Shown here piece by piece: positions 40,208 to 51,967 of a DNA stretch of 64,000 nt. The position numbers and the translations under genes are program-made. The stretch's first letter is position 1. The number at the start of each line of letters is the position of its first letter. The notes under the pieces were generated by a model. That model searched no databases and was not told where the DNA came from. It saw nothing but the letters and a program-made list of their open reading frames with translations. This stretch comes from an uncultured Planctomycetia bacterium (GTDB lineage: Bacteria; Planctomycetota; Phycisphaerae; FEN-1346; JAACEH01): positions 88,391-152,390 of the forward strand of contig CAIYVX010000013.1 in assembly GCA_903929765.1 (NCBI GenBank), read 5' to 3'.

Positions 40208-42154
40208 ATGGCAACGATGGTTGACCCAGCGGTCCTGATCGTGGAAGACGAGGCGGAAGTTCTCGAAGTGCTGACGCACGCCGTGGCCGAGCACCATTTC
40301 CGCTGTCTGTCGGCGGGCAATCTCCAGCAAGCCAAGATCCTCGTCGAAAGCGAGAACCTGGACGTGATCGTCACGGACCTGGCCCTGGGCGACGGGTCGG
40401 GGTTGGAATTGTTGAAATACGTCCGCTGCGCCCATCCGAGCCTGCCGGTCATCATCGTCACGGGCTTTCCGTCGATTCATGTGGCGGAGGAGGCCCTGCG
40501 GTTGGGGGCGTTCGACCTGATCGAAAAGCCGTTCAACACGCGGGCTCTGACCGAGGTGGTGATCGAGGCGGCGGCGACGCGGCGGCGGCAGATCGCCACG
40601 GTGCGGGAAACCTTGTCGGTGATGGTCCGGCCGGCGGCGTTCGTGGACCGGACCGGGCGGATCGTTACGGCGAATTCGCGTTGGCACCGGCTCTTCGGCG
40701 ATACGCTGGGCCATCCGAGCAACGAGTTGGTGGCGGCGGATTCGCCGATTGCCGTGAGCGACCTGCTGGCGGGGCTGGGCGAGGCGGATTCGACCCGGGC
40801 GGAAGTTTCGCTGGTTACGGTGGACGGTTCGTTGCGGTCGGAACTTTCGGTGGCCCAGATACGCGAGCGCCGGGCGCAGCCGGGCGGGTACGTTCTGACC
40901 ATTGATTCGCAGCTTGGAGCGGAAGCGGCGAGCGGCGCGACCGAAGATCGCAGCGCGGACCCGCTGACCGGGTGTCTGAGCCATCGGGGCTTCTTCGAGG
41001 CCCTGGACACCGTGCGCCGGGCCGGGTTACGGCAGAGTTGCCCGGTGGGGATTCTCCTGATTAATATCAATGATTTCAGCGCCATCAACCAGAGCCAGGG
41101 CTACGACGAGGGGGACCAGATTCTGCAGCGTCTGGCGGCGGAGATTCGCCGCGTGGTCCGCGACGACGACCTGCTGGGGCGGTACGGGGCGGACGTGTTT
41201 GTGGTGGCCCTGCGCGAGAGCGGCGAGGAAGAATGTTTGGCGGCGGCGCGGCGATTGTGCGCCGCCCTGAGGGCGCTGAACGAAGAAAACGGGCCGGCCG
41301 GCGTGCCCATCGGCGTGACCATCGGCGTCACGGCTTGTCCTTCCGGGTACACGACGAGCCACCGCGAGTTGGTGGAGCAGGCGGCGGCGGCGATTGAGTG
41401 GAGCCGCGAACACCGGCAGGATGGGCCGATTGCGGTCTACCGTTCCGGCATGAACCTGGGGGCTCACGGCGTCGAGGCCAACCGCGACGAGATTGAGCAG
41501 TTGACGCGCGAGTTCGCCGAGGCCAACGAGCGGCTCAAGGCGTCCTATATCGAAAGCGCCAAGGCCCTGGTCGCGGCGGTCGAGGCCAAAGATCCGTACA
41601 CGCGGCAACATTCCGACGCCGTCTCACAGTGTGCCGCCCTGCTGGCCGAGGAGATGAAGCTGCCGACGCCGTACCTGCTTTCGGTGCGCTATGCCGCCCT
41701 GCTGCACGACGTGGGGAAGATCGGGATCGCGGACCGGATTCTGACCAAGCCCGGGGCGCTGACGCCGGACGAGTTCGAGTTGATCAAGCAGCACCCGGTG
41801 ATCGGGGCGAACATCGTCAGCCACGTTTCGTGCATGAGGCGCGAAGTGCCGCTGGTGCAGCACCATCACGAGAACTGGGACGGGACGGGGTACCCGGCGG
41901 GCCTCAAGGACCGGATGATTCCGCTGGGGGCACGGATTCTGCGAGTGGCGGATTCGGTGGACTGCATGCTGAGCCGCCGCAGCTATAAGGAAGAGATGCC
42001 GTTCGAGCAGGTGGTGGCGGAAATCTCTCGCTGCCGCGGGACGTTCTACGATCCGCGTGTGGTGGACGTGTTTATGTCGCTGGCGAAGCGGCGGCCGGAG
42101 GCGTTTATGGTGCAGACGGAGCAGACGGCGGAGGTAGTGATGGCGCGGGGGTAG
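40208..42154 (+). CDS. Response regulator REC-PAS-GGDEF(degenerate)-HD-GYP
   Basis: A 648-residue signalling protein. The receiver domain (about 1-125) has acidic pair E13-D14, phospho-acceptor D57 (VIVTDLALGDG) and the later Thr and Lys (IVTGFPS, IEKPFN). A PAS-like segment (about 135-235) follows. A GGDEF domain (about 255-420) opens with DPLTGCLSHRGFF, but its active site reads GADVF instead of GGDEF, so cyclase activity is unlikely. The HD-GYP phosphodiesterase domain (about 440-648) has HDVGKIGI, HHENWDGTGYPAGL and RILRVADSVDCM, complete for c-di-GMP breakdown. No kinase gene is adjacent. ATG 40208 has GGAGG upstream; the frame opens at 40094 without family-like residues. Confidence 0.9.
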   Translation: MATMVDPAVLIVEDEAEVLEVLTHAVAEHHFRCLSAGNLQQAKILVESENLDVIVTDLALGDGSGLELLKYVRCAHPSLPVIIVTGFPSIHVAEEALRLGAFDLIEKPFNTRALTEVVIEAAATRRRQIATVRETLSVMVRPAAFVDRTGRIVTANSRWHRLFGDTLGHPSNELVAADSPIAVSDLLAGLGEADSTRAEVSLVTVDGSLRSELSVAQIRERRAQPGGYVLTIDSQLGAEAASGATEDRSADPLTGCLSHRGFFEALDTVRRAGLRQSCPVGILLININDFSAINQSQGYDEGDQILQRLAAEIRRVVRDDDLLGRYGADVFVVALRESGEEECLAAARRLCAALRALNEENGPAGVPIGVTIGVTACPSGYTTSHRELVEQAAAAIEWSREHRQDGPIAVYRSGMNLGAHGVEANRDEIEQLTREFAEANERLKASYIESAKALVAAVEAKDPYTRQHSDAVSQCAALLAEEMKLPTPYLLSVRYAALLHDVGKIGIADRILTKPGALTPDEFELIKQHPVIGANIVSHVSCMRREVPLVQHHHENWDGTGYPAGLKDRMIPLGARILRVADSVDCMLSRRSYKEEMPFEQVVAEISRCRGTFYDPRVVDVFMSLAKRRPEAFMVQTEQTAEVVMARG

Positions 42155-42160
42155 GAAACA

Positions 42161-42184
42161 GGTAGGTCTGGCCCTGGCCCGACA
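42161..42184. repeat. Repeat D, copy 3 (inverted orientation)
   Basis: GGTAGGTCTGGCC-ct-GGCCCGACATCC, the reverse complement of the 21763 copy. It begins 6 bp after the regulator's stop. Confidence 0.75.
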
Positions 42185-42207
42185 TCCTTCATTTTCTTGA
42201 TTGCAAT

Positions 42208-42240
42208 AAAAAGGCACGCCCGAGTGGGCGTGCCTTTTTT
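42208..42240. terminator. Bidirectional terminator between regulator and PFOR genes
   Basis: AAAAAGGCACGCCC-gagt-GGGCGTGCCTTTTTT; a perfect stem with A-run and T-run, so it can stop transcription from both sides. Confidence 0.92.
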
Positions 42241-42285
42241 CATCATCAAAAAGATATTTTTCAGCATTCGGTCGGTCGTGAGCCA

Positions 42286-42342
42286 AAACCCCTCGCCCGA
42301 CCGCTGAAGCGGCCACCCTCCCCCAAGGGGGAGGGGTGAAGA
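42286..42342 (+). repeat. Palindromic repeat A, copy 6
   Basis: AAACCCCTCGCCC, then GACCGCTgaAGCGGCC, then ACCCTCCCCCaaGGGGGAGGGGTGAAG, then A/G-rich sequence. It lies just past the 3' end of the minus-strand PFOR gene, yet has the same + orientation as all other A copies. Confidence 0.88.
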
Positions 42343-42352
42343 AGAAACGACC

Positions 42353-45934
<3,582 letters not shown>

Positions 45935-46065
45935 ACTGGAACTCCAATTAAAAGGTGGTAAGGAAGGTTAATCCGGCATGCCGGAAAAGGGCAAATTCTA
46001 TCACGTTGCGGCGGGGGGAGCAAAGAAATATCAGGGGGACCAAGGAAAGGAGTCTAAGCTTACGC

Positions 46066-46095
46066 TTTCCTCGGGCCGGTTCCCCATCCTATAAT
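46066..46095 (+). promoter_or_regulatory. Promoter with perfect TATAAT, likely leaderless VWA gene
   Basis: TATAAT at 46090-46095, with a weak TTTCCT -35 at 46066-46071 (18-bp spacer). The A of the ATG at 46102 lies 7 nt past the -10 element, where transcription would start, and no Shine-Dalgarno is present. Confidence 0.55.
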
Positions 46096-46101
46096 GTCGC
46101 C

Positions 46102-48732
46102 ATGCACCTGACCTCCTGGCTGCCACTCCTCTTGGTTCCTCCGGCGATAATTTTTATCGTCTGGCAGGTGCGCCGCAAAGATTGGTTTGCGGCGCGGCGA
46201 CGGCGAGCGCTGGTTTGCCTGTCGCTGGCGGCGGCACTGTTGCTCCTGGCGATTTCCCAACCGACCATTTCCATTCGTGAAGCGGCTGTTCCGACGGTGA
46301 TATTTGTCGCCGACGCTTCGCCGAGCATGAAGTTCGGGCAGCCGTGGGCGGAGGCGGCGCGGTGGGTCAGAAGCGAATTGCCGGCGAACGCGGCGCTGGG
46401 CGTTGTGACATTTTCAGATCGGGCCGAGGTGGCGGTTGCTCCGGCGGCAGCACTGCCGGCCAGTTTCCCGGCGTCGGTGAACCGCCCCGCGACGAACATC
46501 GAACTGGCCTTGCGGACGGCCGTTGCGCTGGCGGCTGATCCGTCATCAACCGCACTCCTTTTATATAGCGACGGTTGGGAGACCGAGGGCCACGCTCTGG
46601 CCGGGGCGGCGGAAGCGCGGGCCCGTGGTCTGCGGCTGTTCACACTGGCGCCGGCGAAGAAAGTTGTACCGGATGCGGCCGTGGTGGACTTGCGGCTCGT
46701 CGGGCGCCAGGGCGATGAGCCGGTGGCGGTTGGCGAAACGGTTCGCGTAGCCGTAACGGTCCGGGCCAATGTTGAGGTGGCGGTCAAGGTGAAGTTGGAA
46801 TCTTCCGGCGGCGGATCGCCACAAGAGCGAACCGTGGAACTCAAGGCCGGCCAGGAGCGGACGGTGGAGTTTTCCGTGCGGTTCGACGCGGCGGGGTACC
46901 GGACGCTCATGGCCACGGTGTCGATAGCCGGCGATGCGGTGCCGGAGAACGATTCGTGGACATTGGGGGTACAGGTCGGACGCCGCAAACCGATTTTAAT
47001 TGTCGGTGGCGTTGGAGTTGACGTGTCTTCTAGGGCGGCGCGGCTAATTATGCCGGCGGACATGCCGACCGACACGGCGACGCTGGGCGAATATGCGGCC
47101 GTGATTCTGGATGACGTGCCGGCGTGGGAACTTTCGGCCGAGGCGCTGGCGGCGCTGGCGGAATATGTGCATGACCTGGGCGGCGGGCTGGTGGCTCTGG
47201 GCGGGGCAAATTCGTTCGGCCTGGGCGGCTATACCGGCACGCCGCTCGACGAAATGTTGCCGGTCCGGAGCGAGCCGGACGACCGGCCGCCGGTGGAGCT
47301 GGTGATTCTGCTCGACCGTTCGGCGAGCATGGCCGAGGCGGCGGGCGGCGCGGCGGGCGCGGCCAAGCTCGACCTGGCCAAAGAGGCGGTACTCCAGATT
47401 GCCGGGGTGCTGTCGGCGAAGGATCGGGTGACGGTCCTGGCGTTCAATCAGCAGTTCGCAACGCTGGCGGCGGGGCTGGACAAGAAACACTGGGAGACGT
47501 TGCAGTCGGCGCTCGGGCCGGTGCGGGCGGCGGGGGGAACGTTGGTCGGCCCGCCGCTGGTGGCGGCGCTGGACCGGCTGTCGCGGACACCGGCGACGAC
47601 GGCGGACGGCGTGAAGGTGCGGCGGCACATGATCGTGGTGACTGACGGCGAGGTGGTGACGGAGAACGGGGCGACGCCGTTCGACGCGGTGGCGCTGGCG
47701 AAGCGGGCCACGGCGGACGGCGTGAGCTTGTCGCTGGTGCTGACGTCAGCCGAGGGGGCGTGGCCGGGGTTGAAACAATTGGCCGAGGCCAGCGGCGGGC
47801 GATATTACGATTTGTCGGGGGGATTAGTTTCGGCTGCCGGCGGGAACGTTTTGTCGCGGATTCTGATGGAAGACTTGCCGCTGTCGGTGATGCAGAAACG
47901 GGCGGCGCCAGTGACGATGGGGGAACGGTCGCCGATCTGGCCGGATGATGAAAAGGCGTTTGAGTTTACGGATTTGCCGGAGCACCTGGCGACGGAAGCG
48001 AAAAACCGTGCTGCGGTGAATTTGTGGGTGCATGAGCAGGCGGAGAAAAACGGCGTGGCGGCGAAGGATCGACCGCTCTTGGCGACGTGGGTCTATGGTC
48101 TGGGCCGGGCGGCGGGCTGGCCGGCGCCGGTGACAGGCGAGAATGCGAAGTGGCTGGCCGGTTCGGCGGCGAAGGCGGCGTTTGAGCGGAGCATAGAATG
48201 GGCGGCGCGCGGGCCGGTGGCCGAGGCGGATTATGATGTGAGCGTGTCGGCGGCGGGCGGGCGGCTGAAGGCCGAGGTGCGGCAGCGCCGGTTGCCGGCG
48301 GCCCTGGCGGTGGCGCCGGCGCTGCGGCTTGCGCTTTCTGGCGGCGCGGGCGGAGGGAAACCCTTGAATTTCGATCTGACTCCGTCCGAGCCGGGCTTGT
48401 GGAAACTGGAGCCGCAGACCATTCCGGCGGGGGCTTATGCTTATGTCCTCACGGCGGGAACGGCTGGGGATTCGCGGCTGGTGCGGCAGGGAACGTTGGG
48501 CACGGGGCCGTCGGCGGAATTTCTGCACCTTGATAACAATGTCGTGTTTCTGGAACGGTTGGCGGCGGCGGGCGGCGGGGAGATGCTCTCTTCGCCGGGC
48601 GACGTGCGGCGGATGACGGTCGCGGCGGCGCGGGCTTCGGACCTCTGGCCGCTTCTGGTGGCGTTGGCGGCGCTGGCGGTGCTGTACGATGCGCTGCGGG
48701 GGTTGGTGGGCGAAAGGAAAGTAAAAAGGTAA
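46102..48732 (+). CDS. Bat-type membrane protein with two VWA domains and a glutamine-amidotransferase-like domain
   Basis: An 876-residue membrane protein. Two N-terminal helices (about 5-22 and 36-54) are followed by a first VWA domain with MIDAS-like VADASPSMKFG. Then comes an Ig-like segment and a class I amidotransferase-like fold (RKPILIVGGVGVD, VILDDVPAWEL, GGGLVALGGANSFG). A second VWA domain with the MIDAS motif VILLDRSASM follows, and a C-terminal helix (LWPLLVALAALAVLYDAL) ends the core. This matches the large Bat/aerotolerance-like proteins that work with MoxR ATPases in assembling or maturing envelope complexes. A MoxR gene is at 62827. ATG 46102 is chosen by the signal anchor; the upstream open frame to 45955 is not protein-like. 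Confidence 0.82.
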   Translation: MHLTSWLPLLLVPPAIIFIVWQVRRKDWFAARRRRALVCLSLAAALLLLAISQPTISIREAAVPTVIFVADASPSMKFGQPWAEAARWVRSELPANAALGVVTFSDRAEVAVAPAAALPASFPASVNRPATNIELALRTAVALAADPSSTALLLYSDGWETEGHALAGAAEARARGLRLFTLAPAKKVVPDAAVVDLRLVGRQGDEPVAVGETVRVAVTVRANVEVAVKVKLESSGGGSPQERTVELKAGQERTVEFSVRFDAAGYRTLMATVSIAGDAVPENDSWTLGVQVGRRKPILIVGGVGVDVSSRAARLIMPADMPTDTATLGEYAAVILDDVPAWELSAEALAALAEYVHDLGGGLVALGGANSFGLGGYTGTPLDEMLPVRSEPDDRPPVELVILLDRSASMAEAAGGAAGAAKLDLAKEAVLQIAGVLSAKDRVTVLAFNQQFATLAAGLDKKHWETLQSALGPVRAAGGTLVGPPLVAALDRLSRTPATTADGVKVRRHMIVVTDGEVVTENGATPFDAVALAKRATADGVSLSLVLTSAEGAWPGLKQLAEASGGRYYDLSGGLVSAAGGNVLSRILMEDLPLSVMQKRAAPVTMGERSPIWPDDEKAFEFTDLPEHLATEAKNRAAVNLWVHEQAEKNGVAAKDRPLLATWVYGLGRAAGWPAPVTGENAKWLAGSAAKAAFERSIEWAARGPVAEADYDVSVSAAGGRLKAEVRQRRLPAALAVAPALRLALSGGAGGGKPLNFDLTPSEPGLWKLEPQTIPAGAYAYVLTAGTAGDSRLVRQGTLGTGPSAEFLHLDNNVVFLERLAAAGGGEMLSSPGDVRRMTVAAARASDLWPLLVALAALAVLYDALRGLVGERKVKR

Positions 48733-48752
48733 AGGAAAAGTAAAACGAAGCA
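48714..48752. repeat. A-rich spacer element, copy 4
   Basis: GAAAGTAAAAAGGTAAAGG and AAAAGTAAAACG blocks. The TAA stop of the VWA gene lies within it, as with ptsI at 4787. Confidence 0.55.
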
Positions 48753-48821
48753 GCAGCGCGGCGGACGAAGAGAGGCGAGGCGCTGCGGAACTAGTGGGGT
48801 GGGAGTCGAGGAGGACGGACC

Positions 48822-49388
48822 ATGCAACTGGTTTTCACTGGCAAGCGGGTGGCGATTTACTTTCTGGTGCTGGTGGGCGTGCTGGCCCTGGTCTCGATGC
48901 TGAAGGAGACCATGCTGGACGGCGGCTTTCCGAGCGGAGAGTTTCGCATCCGGGTGGTAGACGGGCAGGGGCAGCCGATTCCCGGCACGACCTTGCGGGT
49001 GTATGCCGCAGGGACGAGGAATCTTGCCAGCAAGTATCCGATTTATGAGAACTGCGTAGGCGGGATTGCGGCCGGAGAGGACGGCGTGGTGGTTTGTCAT
49101 CAGCCGCGGGAGGGTGTTCAATACAGTTATACCGGCCACAAGCTTTTCTGGCGTTTTCCGATCGGGGCGGAGGCCGCGCCGCAGTTCGATTACGAGTTTT
49201 CCAGGAAAGGTTATCGCACGCGGGTGCTGACCAACCGCGATTTCTTTTACGAGGGGTTTGACGCGGCCGATGATCCGGCGCAGACAGTTAATTTCACCTG
49301 GGTAGATCCGAAGGAACGGGCGGAGTCGGCGAAAAAATCGGTGCCCTTGCCGGTGCGTCAGAAAGAGTTGACGTTGAACAGCAAATGA
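48822..49388 (+). CDS. Membrane-anchored protein with carboxypeptidase-regulatory-like fold
   Basis: A 188-residue protein. One N-terminal signal anchor (about 8-25, RVAIYFLVLVGVLALVSML) is followed by an extracytoplasmic beta domain. FRIRVVDGQGQPIPGTTLRVYA resembles the start of Ig-like regulatory domains of carboxypeptidases. It continues with DYEFSRKGYRTRVLTNRDFFYEG, the usual end of such domains. The last 25 residues are charged. No enzyme motif was seen. The start ATG 48822 has GAGGAGG upstream. It may be co-transcribed with the VWA gene 89 bp upstream. Confidence 0.6.
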   Translation: MQLVFTGKRVAIYFLVLVGVLALVSMLKETMLDGGFPSGEFRIRVVDGQGQPIPGTTLRVYAAGTRNLASKYPIYENCVGGIAAGEDGVVVCHQPREGVQYSYTGHKLFWRFPIGAEAAPQFDYEFSRKGYRTRVLTNRDFFYEGFDAADDPAQTVNFTWVDPKERAESAKKSVPLPVRQKELTLNSK

Positions 49389-49416
49389 ACGGCGTCAGAC
49401 ACCAGTTCTGGGGCCT

Positions 49417-49734
49417 TTACATTTCGATGGTCTTGACGAATTCGAGGATGACGGAGGTCCAGTCGCCCATGGCTTCGACGCGGCGCACCGTGGCGTCGCG
49501 CAGGATTTCGCGCGGCTTGTCGGCGCCGGGCATGTGCAACTCGATTTCGACGGCGACCTGGGCGCCGGCCACGGGCGCGGTGGTCACCGGGCCAAGAATT
49601 TTGACGCCGCCGGCGCTGACATCAACGGTCTTGCCGCGTACCAGCAGGCGCCGCCGGTTATCGAGAATCCTGGCCGGACACGAGACCGCCGTTCGCGGGT
49701 ACTTCCGTCGTTCACGATCCATATTGTTCCCCAT
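49417..49734 (-). CDS. PilZ-domain c-di-GMP receptor candidate
   Basis: A 105-residue single PilZ domain. The c-di-GMP-binding arginine motif lies in RERRKYPRTAV, and the D-x-S-x-x-G motif is DVSAGGVKI about 30 residues later, both at expected spacing. The rest follows the six-stranded barrel pattern (VAVEIELHMPG, DATVRRVEAMGDWTSVILEFV). PilZ proteins relay c-di-GMP to motility or envelope functions; the HD-GYP gene at 40208 is a potential partner in the same genome. The start is uncertain between ATG 49734 and ATG 49722. Confidence 0.85.
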   Translation of the reverse strand: MGNNMDRERRKYPRTAVSCPARILDNRRRLLVRGKTVDVSAGGVKILGPVTTAPVAGAQVAVEIELHMPGADKPREILRDATVRRVEAMGDWTSVILEFVKTIEM

Positions 49735-49799
49735 CCCTCTCCAGCGTTACTTAACATATCGCCCACGGCACGAGTCGGGCTTGAGGCATTCCGGCAGGC

Positions 49800-50768
49800 T
49801 CAGGCCCACCACATGGCGCCGGGCTGATCCTTGATGATGACGCGGCGCAGAAATTCGATGCCCTTGGTGAAGCCTTCGCCGGCGCTCATCAGACCGTCCT
49901 CGTGTTCGAGCGAGAGGACGCCGTCGTAGCCGACCATGCGCAGGTTGCTGACGAAATCGCACCACCAATGCTCGTCGTGGCCGTAGCCGACGGTGCGGAA
50001 GACCCAGGAGCGCTGGGCGATCTTGCCGTAGTCCGAGGTGTCGAGCAGCCCGTTGACGGCGGCGTTGGCCGGATCGATGCGGGCGTCCTTGGCGTGGACG
50101 TGGTAAATGATTTTGCTGCCGAGGCGGCGGATGCAGGCCAGGGGGTCCATGCCCTGCCAGAAGAGGTGGCTGGGGTCGAAGTTGCAGCCCAGGTTGTCGC
50201 CGCACTCGTGGCGGAGGCGGAGGAGCGTTTCGGTGTTGTAGACGCTCATGCCCTGGTGCATTTCGAAGGCCAGGCGGACGCCGTGGTCGGCGGCGAAGGC
50301 GGCCTCGCGTTTCCAGTAGGGAAGGATCTTTTTGTCCCATTGCCAATTGAGAATTTCAACGAAGTCCGTCGGCCAGGCGCAGACGACCCAGTTGGGGAAC
50401 TGGTCGGTCGGGCTGCCGCCGGGACAGCCGCTGAAGCCGGTGATGGTGTCGAGGCCGATGTGGGCGGCGAGCTTGACGGCGTTGCGCCAGACTTCGTGGT
50501 GGGCCTTGGCTATTTTTGCATTGGGGTGCAGCGGGTTGCCGTGACAGGCCAGGGCGCTGATCGCCAGGCCGCGGTCGGCGACCTTGGCGGCCCAGTCGCG
50601 GGCCTTGGTTTTGCTGGCGACCAGTTCAGCGAGCGAACCGACGTGGCTGTCGCCGGGATAGTTGCCGACGCCGATTTCGACGGCGTCGAGATTGGCGGCG
50701 ACGGCGCGGTCGAGGGCTTCCTCGAAGGGAACGTTGCCAAACAGGGCCATCATGAGTCCGAGCTTCAT
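49800..50768 (-). CDS. Sugar phosphate isomerase/epimerase (xylose-isomerase-like TIM barrel)
   Basis: A 322-residue AP-endonuclease-2/xylose-isomerase-like TIM barrel. Metal-site residues appear in LDAVEIGVGNYPG, SALACHGNP, RLAFEMHQGMSVYN, GCNFDPSHLFWQG and IYHVHAKDARID, and the final Glu is in DGVLSLEHED. These enzymes isomerise or epimerise sugars and inositols with divalent metal. It starts 13 bp after the Gfo/Idh/MocA gene ends, a common pairing in sugar or cyclitol breakdown. No signal peptide. Confidence 0.88.
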   Translation of the reverse strand: MKLGLMMALFGNVPFEEALDRAVAANLDAVEIGVGNYPGDSHVGSLAELVASKTKARDWAAKVADRGLAISALACHGNPLHPNAKIAKAHHEVWRNAVKLAAHIGLDTITGFSGCPGGSPTDQFPNWVVCAWPTDFVEILNWQWDKKILPYWKREAAFAADHGVRLAFEMHQGMSVYNTETLLRLRHECGDNLGCNFDPSHLFWQGMDPLACIRRLGSKIIYHVHAKDARIDPANAAVNGLLDTSDYGKIAQRSWVFRTVGYGHDEHWWCDFVSNLRMVGYDGVLSLEHEDGLMSAGEGFTKGIEFLRRVIIKDQPGAMWWA

Positions 50769-50781
50769 TTTCGCCTCTCCT

Positions 50782-51951
50782 TTATTTCATTTCACTGATC
50801 TTGACCCAGCGGCGCTCCTTGGCGCTGGTGATGACGGCGTCGAGGACTTCCTGGCAACGCAGGCCGTCCTCGAAATCGGGATGGAACTCACTTTTGGCGG
50901 CCACCGCGCGGCAAATGTCCGCCAGGTTGTTGATGAAGCCATGCTCGTAGCCGACGCCGTGGCCACCCGGCCACCAGGCGTCCATGTAGGGGTGCGGCGG
51001 ATCGGTGGCCAGAATTTTCCGGAAGCCCTGCAGGTGGGCTGGGTCGTCGGCACTGTAGAACTCCAGTTCGTTCATCCGCTCGAAGTCGAAGAGCAGCGAA
51101 CCTTTAGAGCCGTAGATTTCGATGGAGTTGTGATTGCGGCGGCCGGCGGCGAAACGCGTGGCCATGAAGCTGGCCAAGGCGCCGCCGGTCATCCGGGCCA
51201 GGAAGAGCGCCGCGTCGTCAACGGTGACGCGGCCCTTCTTGCGGCTGCGCGCGGCCTGAAGTCCCTGACCGGTCATCTGGCCCAGCGGCCGCTCCTTGAT
51301 GAAAGTCTCGACCAGGCCGGAGACCTCGACGAACTCCTCTCCGGTGATGTAGCGGGCCAGGTCGATGCTGTGGGCGTTGATGTCGCCGTGAGCGCCGCTG
51401 CCGGAGACTTCCTTTTTCAGCCGCCAGACGAGTGGAAACTCCGGGTCCATGATCCAGTCCTGGAGGTAGCAGGCCCGGACGTGGTAGAGGCGGCCGAGGC
51501 GGCCTTCCTCGACGATCTGCCGGGCCAGGGCCACGGCGGGGCAGCGGCGGTAGTTGAAGGTCATGAAGTGGCGGACGCGGGCTTTGCGGGCGGCGGCGAG
51601 CATCTCACGGGCCTCGGCCACGTTCATGGCCAGCGGCTTTTCGCAGTAGATCATCTTGCCGGCGGCCGCGGCGGCGAGAACCATTTCGCGGTGCAGGAAG
51701 TTCGGCGTGCAGATATCGACCAGATCAATGTCGGGCCGGGCGACGGCGCGGCGCCAGTCGGTTTCTATCGTTTGCCAGCCCCAGCGCCGGGCCATGGCCT
51801 GGACCTCCGGCTCGCTCACGTCGCAGACGCAGGTCATCTCGGGTTCGATGGGGAGCTTGAAGAATTTGGCGACCTTGAGATAGGCGTTGGAATGGGTTTT
51901 GCCCATGAAGCCGCCGCCGATGAGGGCTACGCGGAGAGTTTTTTTAGCCAT
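50782..51951 (-). CDS. Gfo/Idh/MocA-family NAD(P)-dependent oxidoreductase
   Basis: A 389-residue dehydrogenase. The Rossmann nucleotide site is VALIGGGFMGKTHSNAYLK, the catalytic lysine motif is YCEKPLAMN, and the C-terminal sheet domain has SGSGAHGDINAHSIDLARY, where His/Asp positions match sugar and inositol dehydrogenases. PHPYMDAWWPGGHGVGYEHGFIN is a long conserved-looking block for substrate binding. It lies 16 bp downstream of the first toroid-DUF4159 gene and 13 bp before the isomerase. The three genes therefore probably form one transcript, unusual company for a secreted DUF4159 protein. Confidence 0.9.
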   Translation of the reverse strand: MAKKTLRVALIGGGFMGKTHSNAYLKVAKFFKLPIEPEMTCVCDVSEPEVQAMARRWGWQTIETDWRRAVARPDIDLVDICTPNFLHREMVLAAAAAGKMIYCEKPLAMNVAEAREMLAAARKARVRHFMTFNYRRCPAVALARQIVEEGRLGRLYHVRACYLQDWIMDPEFPLVWRLKKEVSGSGAHGDINAHSIDLARYITGEEFVEVSGLVETFIKERPLGQMTGQGLQAARSRKKGRVTVDDAALFLARMTGGALASFMATRFAAGRRNHNSIEIYGSKGSLLFDFERMNELEFYSADDPAHLQGFRKILATDPPHPYMDAWWPGGHGVGYEHGFINNLADICRAVAAKSEFHPDFEDGLRCQEVLDAVITSAKERRWVKISEMK

Positions 51952-51967
51952 GAGAGATCTCCTTGCT

